A stretch of 28,178 nt of DNA from CAXGUU01 sp964012875. Its GTDB lineage: Bacteria > Pseudomonadota > Gammaproteobacteria > Ga0077536. The position numbers were made by a program, and so were the translations under genes. The stretch is from assembly GCA_964012875.1 (NCBI GenBank), contig CAXGUU010000004.1, forward strand, positions 1-28,178, written 5' to 3'. Numbering within the stretch: the first letter of the stretch is position 1; every line of letters begins with the position of its first letter. Below the pieces are notes generated by a model, which was not told where the DNA came from, searched no databases, and saw only the letters and a program-made list of their open reading frames with translations. Shown piece by piece: positions 21,824 to 28,178 of this stretch.

Positions 21824-21908
21824 CATCACCGTGAACCGGCGAGAACACAATCAGCTCCGAATCAGCCCTTGCGGCGGGCTCGAGAAAGCCTTCCGGATGC
21901 GATAGCGC

Positions 21909-22190
21909 CTAGCCACCGGCGATGCCGACCATAAAGGTAATCGTCTCCCCGTCCTCAAGCATGTCGTCCATTTCAATGCGGCGACCTTTGGCGTCCACAA
22001 ACATGGTGCCGCGCTCGTTCAGTTCCCGCGTGTCCGGGTCGATTAACATTGCCTGCATCTGCGGTCCGTATTTGTCACTGATCCGCTGTGCGAGTTCAGA
22101 TACGCGAGGTTCGGACAGCTCAAACGAATCGCGATCGGTAGCGGCGATTTCCTTGAAATGGCTGTGGAAGTGAGTATGAACCGTAATCAT
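21909..22190 (-). CDS. MoaD/ThiS-like sulfur carrier protein
   Basis: A 93-residue beta-grasp protein ending in the diagnostic Gly-Gly (VGIAGG), the site that is adenylated and thiocarboxylated to donate sulfur for pterin dithiolene or thiazole formation. The core ending in MLEDGETITFMVGIAGG fits MoaD. It begins five bases after the AOR stop codon. MoaD-like genes are often linked to aldehyde oxidoreductases, where they are thought to help make the tungsten-bispyranopterin cofactor, so a dedicated role is likely here. The first strand is unusually histidine-rich (HTHFHSHF, residues 5-12). It is last in the ferredoxin-AOR-MoaD operon. Confidence 0.88.
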   Translation of the reverse strand: MITVHTHFHSHFKEIAATDRDSFELSEPRVSELAQRISDKYGPQMQAMLIDPDTRELNERGTMFVDAKGRRIEMDDMLEDGETITFMVGIAGG

Positions 22191-22195
22191 CGATC

Positions 22196-24166
22196 CTAGC
22201 CTGCAGCAGCCAGGGCACCGTCAGCTTCCAGCACGTCAGCAACGTCATCAAGACCAAGTTCACTCAACTTGCCGCGCGTCTGCAACCCAGATTCGCGCTC
22301 CCATCCGCGCCACTCGTAATATTCGTCGAGTACATCATTGAACATGTCGGCCGCGACAGCGCCCGGATACATGCCTTCGGGGTTAGGTTCCCACATCCAA
22401 CGTTCGCAAACCGTATCGTGTTCACGCCGCATACCGACACGCGAATTGAATGCCTTCTCGAGGTTGCAGATACGTTCACCGTCGCTCATTAATTCTTCTG
22501 GTGTTCGATCAATACCGGTGACTGCAGCGTACGCTTCGCCGTAGTAATCCTGCGGTGTATAGCCGGCAGGATCGAGCATCCAGTGAAACAGGCACACCCC
22601 GTAGGAGTTCAACAAAGCAACCTGGTTTTCGACCACGGCAGTACAGGCACCCTTCAACACCGGTGTTGATAAATCGGCGGCCTCGGTGCGCCCGTCAAAA
22701 TAAATCTTCGACAGGTCCTTGCGCTGGAATTTTTCGATCAGGCCAATGCCCTTCAGATGGTCAGCGCCGCGCGATGCGACGGCCATGTTATTCATCCAGG
22801 TCGGAAACGGCCGCATCTCTTCGGTGAAGGCCGCGCCGCCTTTACCGTAAGTAGCATATTTCATGAAATTTTCGCCCTTCATCTGCGAATACTTCAACGC
22901 GCCGTAGTAAGGCCCGTCCCGGAATAATTCACCGAACTTATCTTTCTGGAAAACAATGCTGTCCATGCACGCTTCAATGTCCTCCATATTGCCCCATTCA
23001 AGGCTTTGTTCCCGCCCGAACAGTTCGGCCACGTCGCGGTCGGAAATCAGGTCGCGTTGCTTGAGTTCCATCATGAAGGAGATGGAACAAGACAGGTCCT
23101 GATTGTCGATGCCGTAGTCGTTGGTGATTTTGCCCCAGTGCGCAACCTCAGACCAATCGCGCACGTCGAGCGCACCGGCGGCACTACCAGTAGTGAGATA
23201 CTCGGGGCGCCTGAAGCTTTCACCGACGTATTTTTTTGCTGCCTCAGACTCGCTGCCGTCAATCTTGTACTTAGCATCGCAGGCGATGAAACAATCCGAC
23301 GAGCACACTTCAGAATACTTGTGATACTTCTTCACCCAGTTATCGGAACGAATCTCGTCGCCGCGAAACATGTTGCCCTGATTGTTGCGCCAGTAGTGGC
23401 TACCGATGTGTTGATACATCTCGACGGCCCCGAGCGTGCCGCGACGTTTGAAACCATAGACTGCTTCGTTCGAATCGATCTTCTGACGAAAGTCGTCTGA
23501 CCACGCCAGCATGTCATCGGGTCTCGTGACCGGCAGACCCTGGCTGCCCTGAACAGCGATCGCTTTCAGATTCTTCGAACCCATGACACAACCGCCGCCG
23601 CCACGTGCGTGAATCCGCAGCGCGTCGGAAACGACGCCGGCAATCCCGACCTGGTTCTCGCCCGCCTGGCTGATGGTGAGCGTGTGTGCCTTGGAGGGGT
23701 AATCACCGAGCTCCGCCTGCAGCAGCTCGTGGGTTTCGTTCGTATCTTTCCCCCACAAATGGGACGCATCCACCAGCGCGACCTCGTCGTTGCAGATGTG
23801 AAGGTAAACGGGGCGCGGTGCCTTACCCGTAACCGCAATGTATTCGAAGCCGGTGAAGCGCACCATGTAAGGAAATTTACCGCCACCGGCGGAGTCGCCG
23901 AACATGTTGTAACAGGGGCTCTTGAACGTGATTCGCCCCTTGATACCGCTGCCCGCACCGGTGCCAGCCAGCGGACCAACGCCGAACACGAATATGTTGT
24001 CGGGCCCGCGCGGATCACAATTGATGTCGTGCGTCAGAAAGTGTTCCCACATGATCCAGTTGTTGATCCCCGAACCGCCAATCCAGCGTTCGAAAATGCT
24101 GTGTGGAATAGTTTCGGCTTTCAGTTCACCGGTTGTCAGGTTGACGCGTAATAGTCGGCTTTCCAT
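22196..24166 (-). CDS. aor: Aldehyde:ferredoxin oxidoreductase (tungsten), large subunit
   Basis: A 656-residue catalytic subunit with a bispyranopterin tungsten centre and one [4Fe-4S] cluster. The N-terminal AOR domain covers about residues 1-200 (VNLTTGELKAETI, IGGSGINNW, GVGPLAGTGAGSG, GRITFKSPCYNMFGDSAGGG), followed by the AOR C-terminal domains. Cluster ligands are visible as Cys288, Cys292 and Cys296 (CSSDCFIAC) and Cys525 (NSYGVCLFHW). It interconverts aldehydes and carboxylic acids at low potential, with electrons passing to the co-encoded ferredoxin. A GAGGA ribosome site precedes ATG 24166. The arrangement resembles AorAB of Aromatoleum, but an FAD-containing AorC is not present. 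The aldehyde is not identifiable; a BamB-like role is less likely without other Bam genes. Confidence 0.9.
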   Translation of the reverse strand: MESRLLRVNLTTGELKAETIPHSIFERWIGGSGINNWIMWEHFLTHDINCDPRGPDNIFVFGVGPLAGTGAGSGIKGRITFKSPCYNMFGDSAGGGKFPYMVRFTGFEYIAVTGKAPRPVYLHICNDEVALVDASHLWGKDTNETHELLQAELGDYPSKAHTLTISQAGENQVGIAGVVSDALRIHARGGGGCVMGSKNLKAIAVQGSQGLPVTRPDDMLAWSDDFRQKIDSNEAVYGFKRRGTLGAVEMYQHIGSHYWRNNQGNMFRGDEIRSDNWVKKYHKYSEVCSSDCFIACDAKYKIDGSESEAAKKYVGESFRRPEYLTTGSAAGALDVRDWSEVAHWGKITNDYGIDNQDLSCSISFMMELKQRDLISDRDVAELFGREQSLEWGNMEDIEACMDSIVFQKDKFGELFRDGPYYGALKYSQMKGENFMKYATYGKGGAAFTEEMRPFPTWMNNMAVASRGADHLKGIGLIEKFQRKDLSKIYFDGRTEAADLSTPVLKGACTAVVENQVALLNSYGVCLFHWMLDPAGYTPQDYYGEAYAAVTGIDRTPEELMSDGERICNLEKAFNSRVGMRREHDTVCERWMWEPNPEGMYPGAVAADMFNDVLDEYYEWRGWERESGLQTRGKLSELGLDDVADVLEADGALAAAG

Positions 24167-24193
24167 ATCAATATCCTCGCAATTGTCCGGCGA

Positions 24194-24847
24194 TTACGCC
24201 GAACTCGAAATTTCCCCGCGTTCAAGCATGGCTTGCATCATCCCGACTTCGTCCTGCATCACGGGCTTCTGTTTCGACTTGGCGTTGAATTCGGGTTGCT
24301 CCTCGTGAAACAGCACTGGCAGGCGCACGTATTGCTTGCCTTCGTTCAACATCTCCGGGCGCGTGGCGCAGGCTTTGACGCACACCGGATCACCGCCACA
24401 TAAATCGCATTTCAATAATTCACCGTGCGGGGCGACGAACACCACGTCGAAAGGGCAACCGGGCACGCATTCCATACATTGGATGCAATTGTCCTGCTCG
24501 ATGACGGCCGCCTGGGTCTCGGGATCGTAGTAAAACGCGTCCGTCGGGCAAACTTCGGCACACGGTGGCGGGTTGCCACAGTGGTGGCAGATTTCTGCGA
24601 CGAAGCCGATGCCTAACGGATTTACGCGTGAGGGTTTTTCGGGCGCGTGGTCGATGCGTAGGCGTGCCAGCTTCGGGTTGATCGTACCGTCAGGCGAATG
24701 CGCCAGGGCGCAAGCCACTTCGCATACATTACATTCGGTGCACTGATTTCTGAGCGCAAAAAGCTTTTTCGCGACGTTGGGAATCTCTTCCCCTTCGGCA
24801 TAGCGCACCGACCCGGTGACGAGTTCCTTCTGCAGCGCAGCTGACAT
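24194..24847 (-). CDS. Four-cluster [4Fe-4S] ferredoxin subunit (AorA-like)
   Basis: A 217-residue electron-transfer subunit with 16 cysteines in four cluster-binding sets: Cys36/39/42/46 (CTECNVCEVAC), Cys87/90/96/100 (CHHCGNPPPCAEVC), Cys121/124/127/131 (CIQCMECVPGC) and Cys147/150/156/160 (CDLCGGDPVCVKAC). This resembles the HycB/PhsB-type polyferredoxins and the AorA subunit of tungsten aldehyde oxidoreductases. No Tat or Sec signal is visible, so it is cytoplasmic. It is first in the operon, 27 bases before the AOR gene, and a GGAG lies eight bases upstream of ATG 24847. It should wire the tungsten enzyme to an unidentified acceptor. Confidence 0.9.
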   Translation of the reverse strand: MSAALQKELVTGSVRYAEGEEIPNVAKKLFALRNQCTECNVCEVACALAHSPDGTINPKLARLRIDHAPEKPSRVNPLGIGFVAEICHHCGNPPPCAEVCPTDAFYYDPETQAAVIEQDNCIQCMECVPGCPFDVVFVAPHGELLKCDLCGGDPVCVKACATRPEMLNEGKQYVRLPVLFHEEQPEFNAKSKQKPVMQDEVGMMQAMLERGEISSSA

Positions 24848-24970
24848 GGAGGCCTCTCCTTACAGCGTTCCCGTTAATGACCTGTCATCGTCGGAATTTT
24901 GGTGCGGGATGCACCAGAGTCCCGAATTACGGACAATAATAGGCAACTTACCCCCTCTGATCACCTAGTT

Positions 24971-25234
24971 ATGAGTGCTGAACCCCAACGTTGGCTCGAT
25001 CACCCCGATCACGGCGCCTGCCCCGTCGTGTGTTTGCTGGACTGCGTATTTGCTTTGACTCCGGGCGGCCGAATTCTGCATTTTCACCGCGAGCAGGTTG
25101 ATGCCGAGGCCAGGTCCGGCGAAGAGCGTTTCCGCCTGAATGGCGCCGAAGCGGATGAACATCGCGCGCAATGTCAGATCATTCCACCATTTGTGATTGA
25201 ATTCGGACAGATGCGGGAGGAGAAGCAGTCATGA
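24971..25234 (+). CDS. Small His/Cys-rich protein, unknown function
   Basis: An 87-residue product I do not recognise. Possible metal or cluster ligands crowd the N-terminal half: His11, His14, Cys17, Cys21 and Cys25 (HPDHGACPVVCLLDC), then His37 and His39 (HFHRE), with a lone Cys68. The rest is charged and lacks a signal peptide or membrane helix. The frame is open to TTG 24899, but the added part is AT-rich and unconvincing; ATG 24971 is preferred although its ribosome site is weak. Its stop overlaps the rhodanese-like start (ATGA), so the two are translationally coupled. It is divergent from the tungsten aldehyde oxidoreductase operon, hinting at a redox or cofactor-assembly role. Confidence 0.6.
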   Translation: MSAEPQRWLDHPDHGACPVVCLLDCVFALTPGGRILHFHREQVDAEARSGEERFRLNGAEADEHRAQCQIIPPFVIEFGQMREEKQS

Positions 25235-25653
25235 GCGCGGCGACCATCAGCCCACAGGATGCGAGCGCCGCCATGTCGGAAGATGGCGGCGCAACCTATG
25301 TCGATGTGAGAACCGTCGCCGAGTTCACCGAGGGCCGTCCCAAAGGCCGCGCCATCAACCTGCCATTCGTGTTCTACCACCCCAAAACCGGCAACGAACA
25401 CCCGAACGAGGCTTTCGAGCTGGTCGCCAGACACAGGCTGGAAGGTTCGAGTGAGATTCTTGTTGGTGCGGATCACAGCGATCGCGCGTCGCGTGCCGCC
25501 GAGGCCCTGATCGCAATGGGATATACGGGCGTTAAATTAATGGACGGTGGCATCGACGCCTGGCGCGAAGCTGGACTCACCGTCACCGGTGACAACCGCG
25601 ATGGCGTGAGCTATGTATCGCTCCTGACCCCGGCGCGGCGGGCCAAAGACTAA
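25231..25653 (+). CDS. Rhodanese-like domain protein lacking the catalytic cysteine
   Basis: A 140-residue single rhodanese domain. The fold markers are present: YVDVRTVAEFTEGRPKGRAINLPF (the DVR and EF-x-x-GR-x-x-GA-x-N-x-P elements) and GYTGVKLMDGGIDAWREAGL (the GG-x-x-AW-x-x-x-G motif). The active loop, normally C-x-x-G-x-R-S, reads ADHSDRA at about residues 80-86, so the nucleophilic cysteine position is Ala; the whole protein contains no cysteine. It therefore cannot act as a classical persulfide sulfurtransferase and is probably a binding or scaffold form. It is coupled by a four-base overlap to the His/Cys-rich protein upstream. Its stop lies four bases from that of the convergent FmdB-like gene. 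Confidence 0.85.
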   Translation: MSAATISPQDASAAMSEDGGATYVDVRTVAEFTEGRPKGRAINLPFVFYHPKTGNEHPNEAFELVARHRLEGSSEILVGADHSDRASRAAEALIAMGYTGVKLMDGGIDAWREAGLTVTGDNRDGVSYVSLLTPARRAKD

Positions 25654-25660
25654 GCGCTTA
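25651..25660. repeat. Palindrome TAAGCGCTTA spanning two convergent stop codons
   Basis: The stop codons of the rhodanese-like (+) and FmdB-like (-) genes sit at the two ends of a perfect 10-bp palindrome, with only four bases between the genes. It may be chance or a compact bidirectional end signal. Confidence 0.4.
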
Positions 25661-25936
25661 AAAGTTCTTGTCGCGCATCGGGGCTGCCATAGGCCCACTG
25701 TGCAAGTGCTTTGAATTGCTTCCGTGCAGCTTGTTCTTTTTCGACAGAGTGTTGTTGAGATTGTTGACGCTGCCGCCGCCGATCAGCCGTTGGATCGGGG
25801 TATCCGCCGGGGTGTCGCCGACTTCAATCTCGGCGCCTGCGCACAACTCGCCCCAGGTTTCGTACCGCTCAGACATTTTGTGCACGACCTCGACCGTTTG
25901 ACCGTTCGTTTCACAGTGATATTCGTAAAGGGGCAT
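25658..25936 (-). CDS. FmdB-like protein with degenerate zinc ribbon
   Basis: A 92-residue protein starting MPLYEYHCETNGQTVEVVHKM, which matches the N-terminus of the FmdB/YheH-type putative regulatory zinc-ribbon family. The canonical form has two CxxC pairs. Here only one cysteine of each pair remains (Cys8 and Cys32); the partner positions read Asn11 and Ala35, so normal four-Cys zinc binding is not possible. The GGGSVNNLNN C-terminal area and positively charged tail are of unknown role. A subgroup with the same NGQTVEV and TWGELC pattern exists to my recollection, so this is a family state rather than a local mutation. AAAAGGA precedes ATG 25936. Confidence 0.75.
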   Translation of the reverse strand: MPLYEYHCETNGQTVEVVHKMSERYETWGELCAGAEIEVGDTPADTPIQRLIGGGSVNNLNNTLSKKNKLHGSNSKHLHSGPMAAPMRDKNF

Positions 25937-26064
25937 AGTCGGTTCCTTTTCGATGGGCCGCTGATTCGGCCGGTATTATAGGCGCAGGTATCCCTTAGGT
26001 CGCCTGAGGGCAGATTTCGGTTCATTAGAACCACGCTCTGAAATTTCACGGGTTAGGGCCCTGC

Positions 26065-26070
26065 TACACT
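26065..26070 (+). promoter_or_regulatory. Candidate extended -10 box (TGCTACACT) for the MFS gene
   Basis: TGC followed by TACACT resembles an extended -10 element and lies about 66 bases upstream of the transporter start, inside the roughly 200-base gap shared with the divergent FmdB-like gene. A -35 is not clear. Confidence 0.35.
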
Positions 26071-26135
26071 TTCGGCGCGCTTCGCCCTTATGACAGGGCG
26101 GCGTTGAGCGCCTGCACCTCAAAGGGAATGCGGAC

Positions 26136-27416
26136 ATGACTACCGAGACATTATCCACATCCGGCGGCTGGCAACGCCGCTATTCCACCGTGACGCTGTG
26201 CGTGCTGGCGGTTTTTGTGTGCTACATCGACCGCGTCAATATTTCCGTCGCCGTCATCGCGATGCAGGAAGAGTTTGGCTGGTCGGAAAGCACGAAAGGG
26301 CTGGTGCTGTCCTCGTTCTTCATCGGCTACATGCTATTCATGGCGCCGAGCGGCTGGCTGGCCAACCGCATGGGGGGCAAAATCATCCTCGGCCTCGCGG
26401 TGCTGTGGTGGTCGGTGTTTACCATCGTCACACCCGCGGCCGCCTTTCTCGGCATGTCGGCGCTCATTATCGCGCGCATCGCCATGGGGCTAGGAGAAGC
26501 CGCCATGTTCCCCGCCGCCTACAATCTTTATGCGCGCTGGGTGCCGCCGAGCGAACGGTCGCGCGCAGTATCCCTGCTGATCGCGGGCATCCCGCTCGGT
26601 ACGCTGTTCGCGCTGCTGACCACGGGCTGGCTGGTTGAAAATTTCGGCTGGCCGAGCGTGTTCTATATTTTCGGGGCCGTCGGCATCGTCTGGTGCCTGT
26701 TGTGGTTTCCGCTAGCACATAACGATCCTGCGACCGATCCCCGCTGCCCGCCCGATGAACGCGAAATGCTGGCCTCACACGCACCCGCGGAGAAGGAACC
26801 GGAGCCAGTCCCCTGGGGCCTGTTTTTCCGCACACCCGCAATCTGGGCTTTGGTGATCAATCACTTCTGCAGCAACTGGGTGTTGTACATGCTGCTGGCT
26901 TGGCTGCCGAGCTATTTCCGCAGCACGATGGACATGAGCATTATCAACGCCGGTATTTTTTCTGCCGCACCCTGGCTCGCCATGTTTATTGTTGGCAGCC
27001 TTGGCGGCGTCCTCGCCGACAAGCTGGCCGCGCTCGGGATGCACCTGACCTCGGTGCGCAAACTGATGCAGTGCACCGGACTGTTCGGCGCGGCGGCCTG
27101 CCTGATCTTGGTGAAAGACGTCACGACCCCCTACCTGGCGCTGGGATTGATGTGCGGCGCACTCGGTTTTGCCGCATTTACGTGGTCCGGATTCGTACCC
27201 AACCACCTCGACATCGCCCCGCGCTACGCCGACGTGCTGATGGGCATCACCAATACCGCCGGCACGATCCCGGGCATCATCGGCGTGTTTATCACCGGCT
27301 GGCTGGTCGATGCCACGGGCGCGTACGGCTCGGCCTTCGTCCTGTGCGCGGCCGTCAACATAACCGGCGCCATTGTGTGGTGGCTCTTCGCAACCGCTGA
27401 GCGGGTGATTGATTAG
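26136..27416 (+). CDS. MFS transporter, anion:cation symporter (ACS) type
   Basis: A 426-residue inner-membrane protein with about 12 membrane helices. The opening DRVNISVAVIAMQEEFGWS and the FFIGYMLFMAPSGWLANRMGGK segment are typical of the ACS family, which imports organic anions such as phthalate, glucarate, tartrate or hydroxyphenylacetate by H+ or Na+ symport. The motif GLGEAAMFPAAYNLYARWVPPSERSRA is another strong ACS hallmark. AAGGGA lies a few bases before ATG 26136. It is divergent from the FmdB-like gene, 199 bases away, and upstream of a thiolase by 104 bases. An aromatic or dicarboxylic acid is the natural substrate guess in this neighbourhood. Confidence 0.92.
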   Translation: MTTETLSTSGGWQRRYSTVTLCVLAVFVCYIDRVNISVAVIAMQEEFGWSESTKGLVLSSFFIGYMLFMAPSGWLANRMGGKIILGLAVLWWSVFTIVTPAAAFLGMSALIIARIAMGLGEAAMFPAAYNLYARWVPPSERSRAVSLLIAGIPLGTLFALLTTGWLVENFGWPSVFYIFGAVGIVWCLLWFPLAHNDPATDPRCPPDEREMLASHAPAEKEPEPVPWGLFFRTPAIWALVINHFCSNWVLYMLLAWLPSYFRSTMDMSIINAGIFSAAPWLAMFIVGSLGGVLADKLAALGMHLTSVRKLMQCTGLFGAAACLILVKDVTTPYLALGLMCGALGFAAFTWSGFVPNHLDIAPRYADVLMGITNTAGTIPGIIGVFITGWLVDATGAYGSAFVLCAAVNITGAIVWWLFATAERVID

Positions 27417-27430
27417 GTCTTGTGATCTGC

Positions 27431-27436
27431 TATCTT
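27431..27436 (+). promoter_or_regulatory. Candidate extended -10 box (TGCTATCTT) for the thiolase gene
   Basis: TGC followed by TATCTT sits 85 bases upstream of the thiolase start, directly after the transporter stop. It suggests the thiolase may have its own promoter. No strong -35 is seen. Confidence 0.35.
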
Positions 27437-27520
27437 GCGCCGCAATACCGGCTCGGCGTACCCATCCGGACCGCGCCAACCGTAATTTTCCGAGACTAAA
27501 AAACACGAAGGAGTCGTATC

Positions 27521-28178
27521 GTGGCAGAAGCCTACATTATCGATGCCGCGCGCAGCCCGACCGGCAGGCGCCGCGGAACCTTGCAGGACGTACACCCGGC
27601 CGATTTGGGTGCGCACGTCATTAAAGCCCTGGTTGACCGCAACCCCATTCCCGACAAAGAGTACGACGATGTCATATTCGGCACCATTGATGCCGTGGGC
27701 CCCCTGGCCGGTGACGTCGCCCGCACCTGCTGGCTGACAGCCGGTTTTGACGAAGCTGTACCTGGCGTCACCATCGACCGCCAGTGTGGCTCATCACAGC
27801 AGTCGGTCCACTTTGCCGCGCAGGCGGTGATGTCCGGCGTCAATGACGTCGTCATCGCAGGCGGCGTGCAGACCATGTCGAAGATCCCAATTGGTTCTTC
27901 CGCACAAGCCGCCGGTGCCTTCGGATTCAAAGACCCCTTCACCGATTCTGAAGCGTGGTGCGAACGTTATGGCGATGATCCGCCGACACAGTTTAAAGGC
28001 GCGCAAATGATGTGCGATCGCTGGGGCTTCACGCGCCAGGACCTAGAAGAGTATTCACTGGAATCCCATCGTCGCGCTAAAGCCGCTATCGACGAAGGCC
28101 ACTTTGACCGCGAGGTTGTGCCGCTGGAAGGCCTCGAGATGGATGAAACCGTACGCGAAACTACCCTGGACAAAATGG
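27521..28178 (+). CDS. Thiolase (acetyl-CoA acetyltransferase family), N-terminal part
   Basis: About 219 residues are present before the window ends. The start is GTG 27521, with AAGGAG seven bases upstream. The N-terminal IIDAARSPTGRRRGTL, the nucleophile Cys89 in TIDRQCGSSQQSVHFAAQAV and the VIAGGVQTMSKIP segment are characteristic of degradative or biosynthetic thiolases. It would split a 3-oxoacyl-CoA into acetyl-CoA and a shortened acyl-CoA, or run in reverse. The large insertion around FKDPFTDSEAWCERYGDDPP is the usual thiolase loop domain. The C-terminal His and second Cys are beyond the window. In context it could finish breakdown of a ring-derived acyl-CoA. Confidence 0.92.
   Translation, partial: MAEAYIIDAARSPTGRRRGTLQDVHPADLGAHVIKALVDRNPIPDKEYDDVIFGTIDAVGPLAGDVARTCWLTAGFDEAVPGVTIDRQCGSSQQSVHFAAQAVMSGVNDVVIAGGVQTMSKIPIGSSAQAAGAFGFKDPFTDSEAWCERYGDDPPTQFKGAQMMCDRWGFTRQDLEEYSLESHRRAKAAIDEGHFDREVVPLEGLEMDETVRETTLDKM

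Noticed and set aside
21864..21880. Short hairpin AGCCC/GGGCT near the MoaD-like gene end
   Set aside because: A five-base stem without a U-run is expected by chance in GC-rich DNA.
21630..21905. Plus-strand 91-codon frame after the dioxygenase beta subunit
   Set aside because: It starts inside the beta-subunit gene in another frame and its composition (Arg, Ser, Pro) looks like shadow sequence.
22196..24166. Possible BamB-type benzoyl-CoA reductase subunit
   Set aside because: It shares the AOR fold, but no BamC-I partners or acyl-CoA genes are adjacent, and the ferredoxin plus MoaD setting fits a plain aldehyde oxidoreductase.
26775..27506. Long minus-strand frame (243 codons) opposite the ACS-type MFS gene
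   Set aside because: It lies antisense to a clear transporter gene and its product is low-quality (rich in Gly, Arg, His, Gln), as expected for a shadow of GC-rich coding DNA.

Overview
This window carries about 28 genes of catabolic type on GC-rich DNA (I estimate high fifties % GC by eye). Protein style, Shine-Dalgarno sites and TATACT-like -10 boxes suggest a heterotrophic member of Pseudomonadota, probably Gammaproteobacteria; this is inference, since no rRNA or taxonomic marker is present. I recognise no tRNA, rRNA, CRISPR array, insertion sequence, integrase or phage gene. I also see no transcriptional regulator, flavin reductase or dioxygenase reductase, although many of the enzymes need such partners.

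Layout. Positions 1-3454: the tail of a flavin amine oxidase (+), then on the minus strand a CX5R tyrosine phosphatase, an exported methyltransferase-like protein and an amidase. Positions 3579-5754 (-): MFS transporter followed by an LLM flavin/F420 oxidoreductase. Positions 5866-9121 (-): a tight three-gene meta-cleavage operon, HpaB-type phenol hydroxylase, MhpC-type hydrolase and MhpB-type extradiol dioxygenase. Positions 9275-10549 (-): a second, long LLM monooxygenase. Positions 10663-11805 (+), divergent from it: an HsaA-like acyl-CoA-dehydrogenase-fold monooxygenase broken by one in-frame TAA. Positions 11855-12058 (-): an unlisted 50-residue membrane ORF with a good ribosome binding site and a perfect 22-bp palindrome just upstream. 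Positions 12164-17015 (-): a five-gene operon SDR, isocitrate-lyase-type lyase, LeuC-like, LeuD-like and RutA/SfnG-type LLM monooxygenase. Positions 17172-19740: an unknown lipoprotein (+), a small secreted protein (-) and a D-2-hydroxyacid dehydrogenase (-). Positions 19959-21706 (+): Rieske oxygenase alpha and beta subunits. Positions 21909-24847 (-): tungsten aldehyde:ferredoxin oxidoreductase module (four-cluster ferredoxin, AOR, MoaD-like). Positions 24971-25936: a His/Cys-rich small protein coupled to a cysteine-free rhodanese (+), facing an FmdB-like protein that has lost half its zinc ligands (-). Positions 26136-28178 (+): ACS-type MFS transporter and the start of a thiolase.

How it may fit together. 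The genes read as an accessory block for uptake, oxygenation, ring opening and downstream breakdown of aromatic or heteroaromatic acids. The least ordinary part is the 12.2-17.0 kb operon. It joins an aconitase-type hydratase (LeuCD paralogue, no leuA/leuB nearby) to a KKCGH lyase of the isocitrate lyase superfamily. That is the enzyme logic of dimethylmaleate hydratase plus dimethylmalate lyase from anaerobic nicotinate fermentation, here next to an oxygen-dependent LLM monooxygenase and an SDR. I infer an aerobic route in which a substituted maleate is hydrated and then split into a 2-oxoacid and a carboxylate; the substrate cannot be read from sequence.
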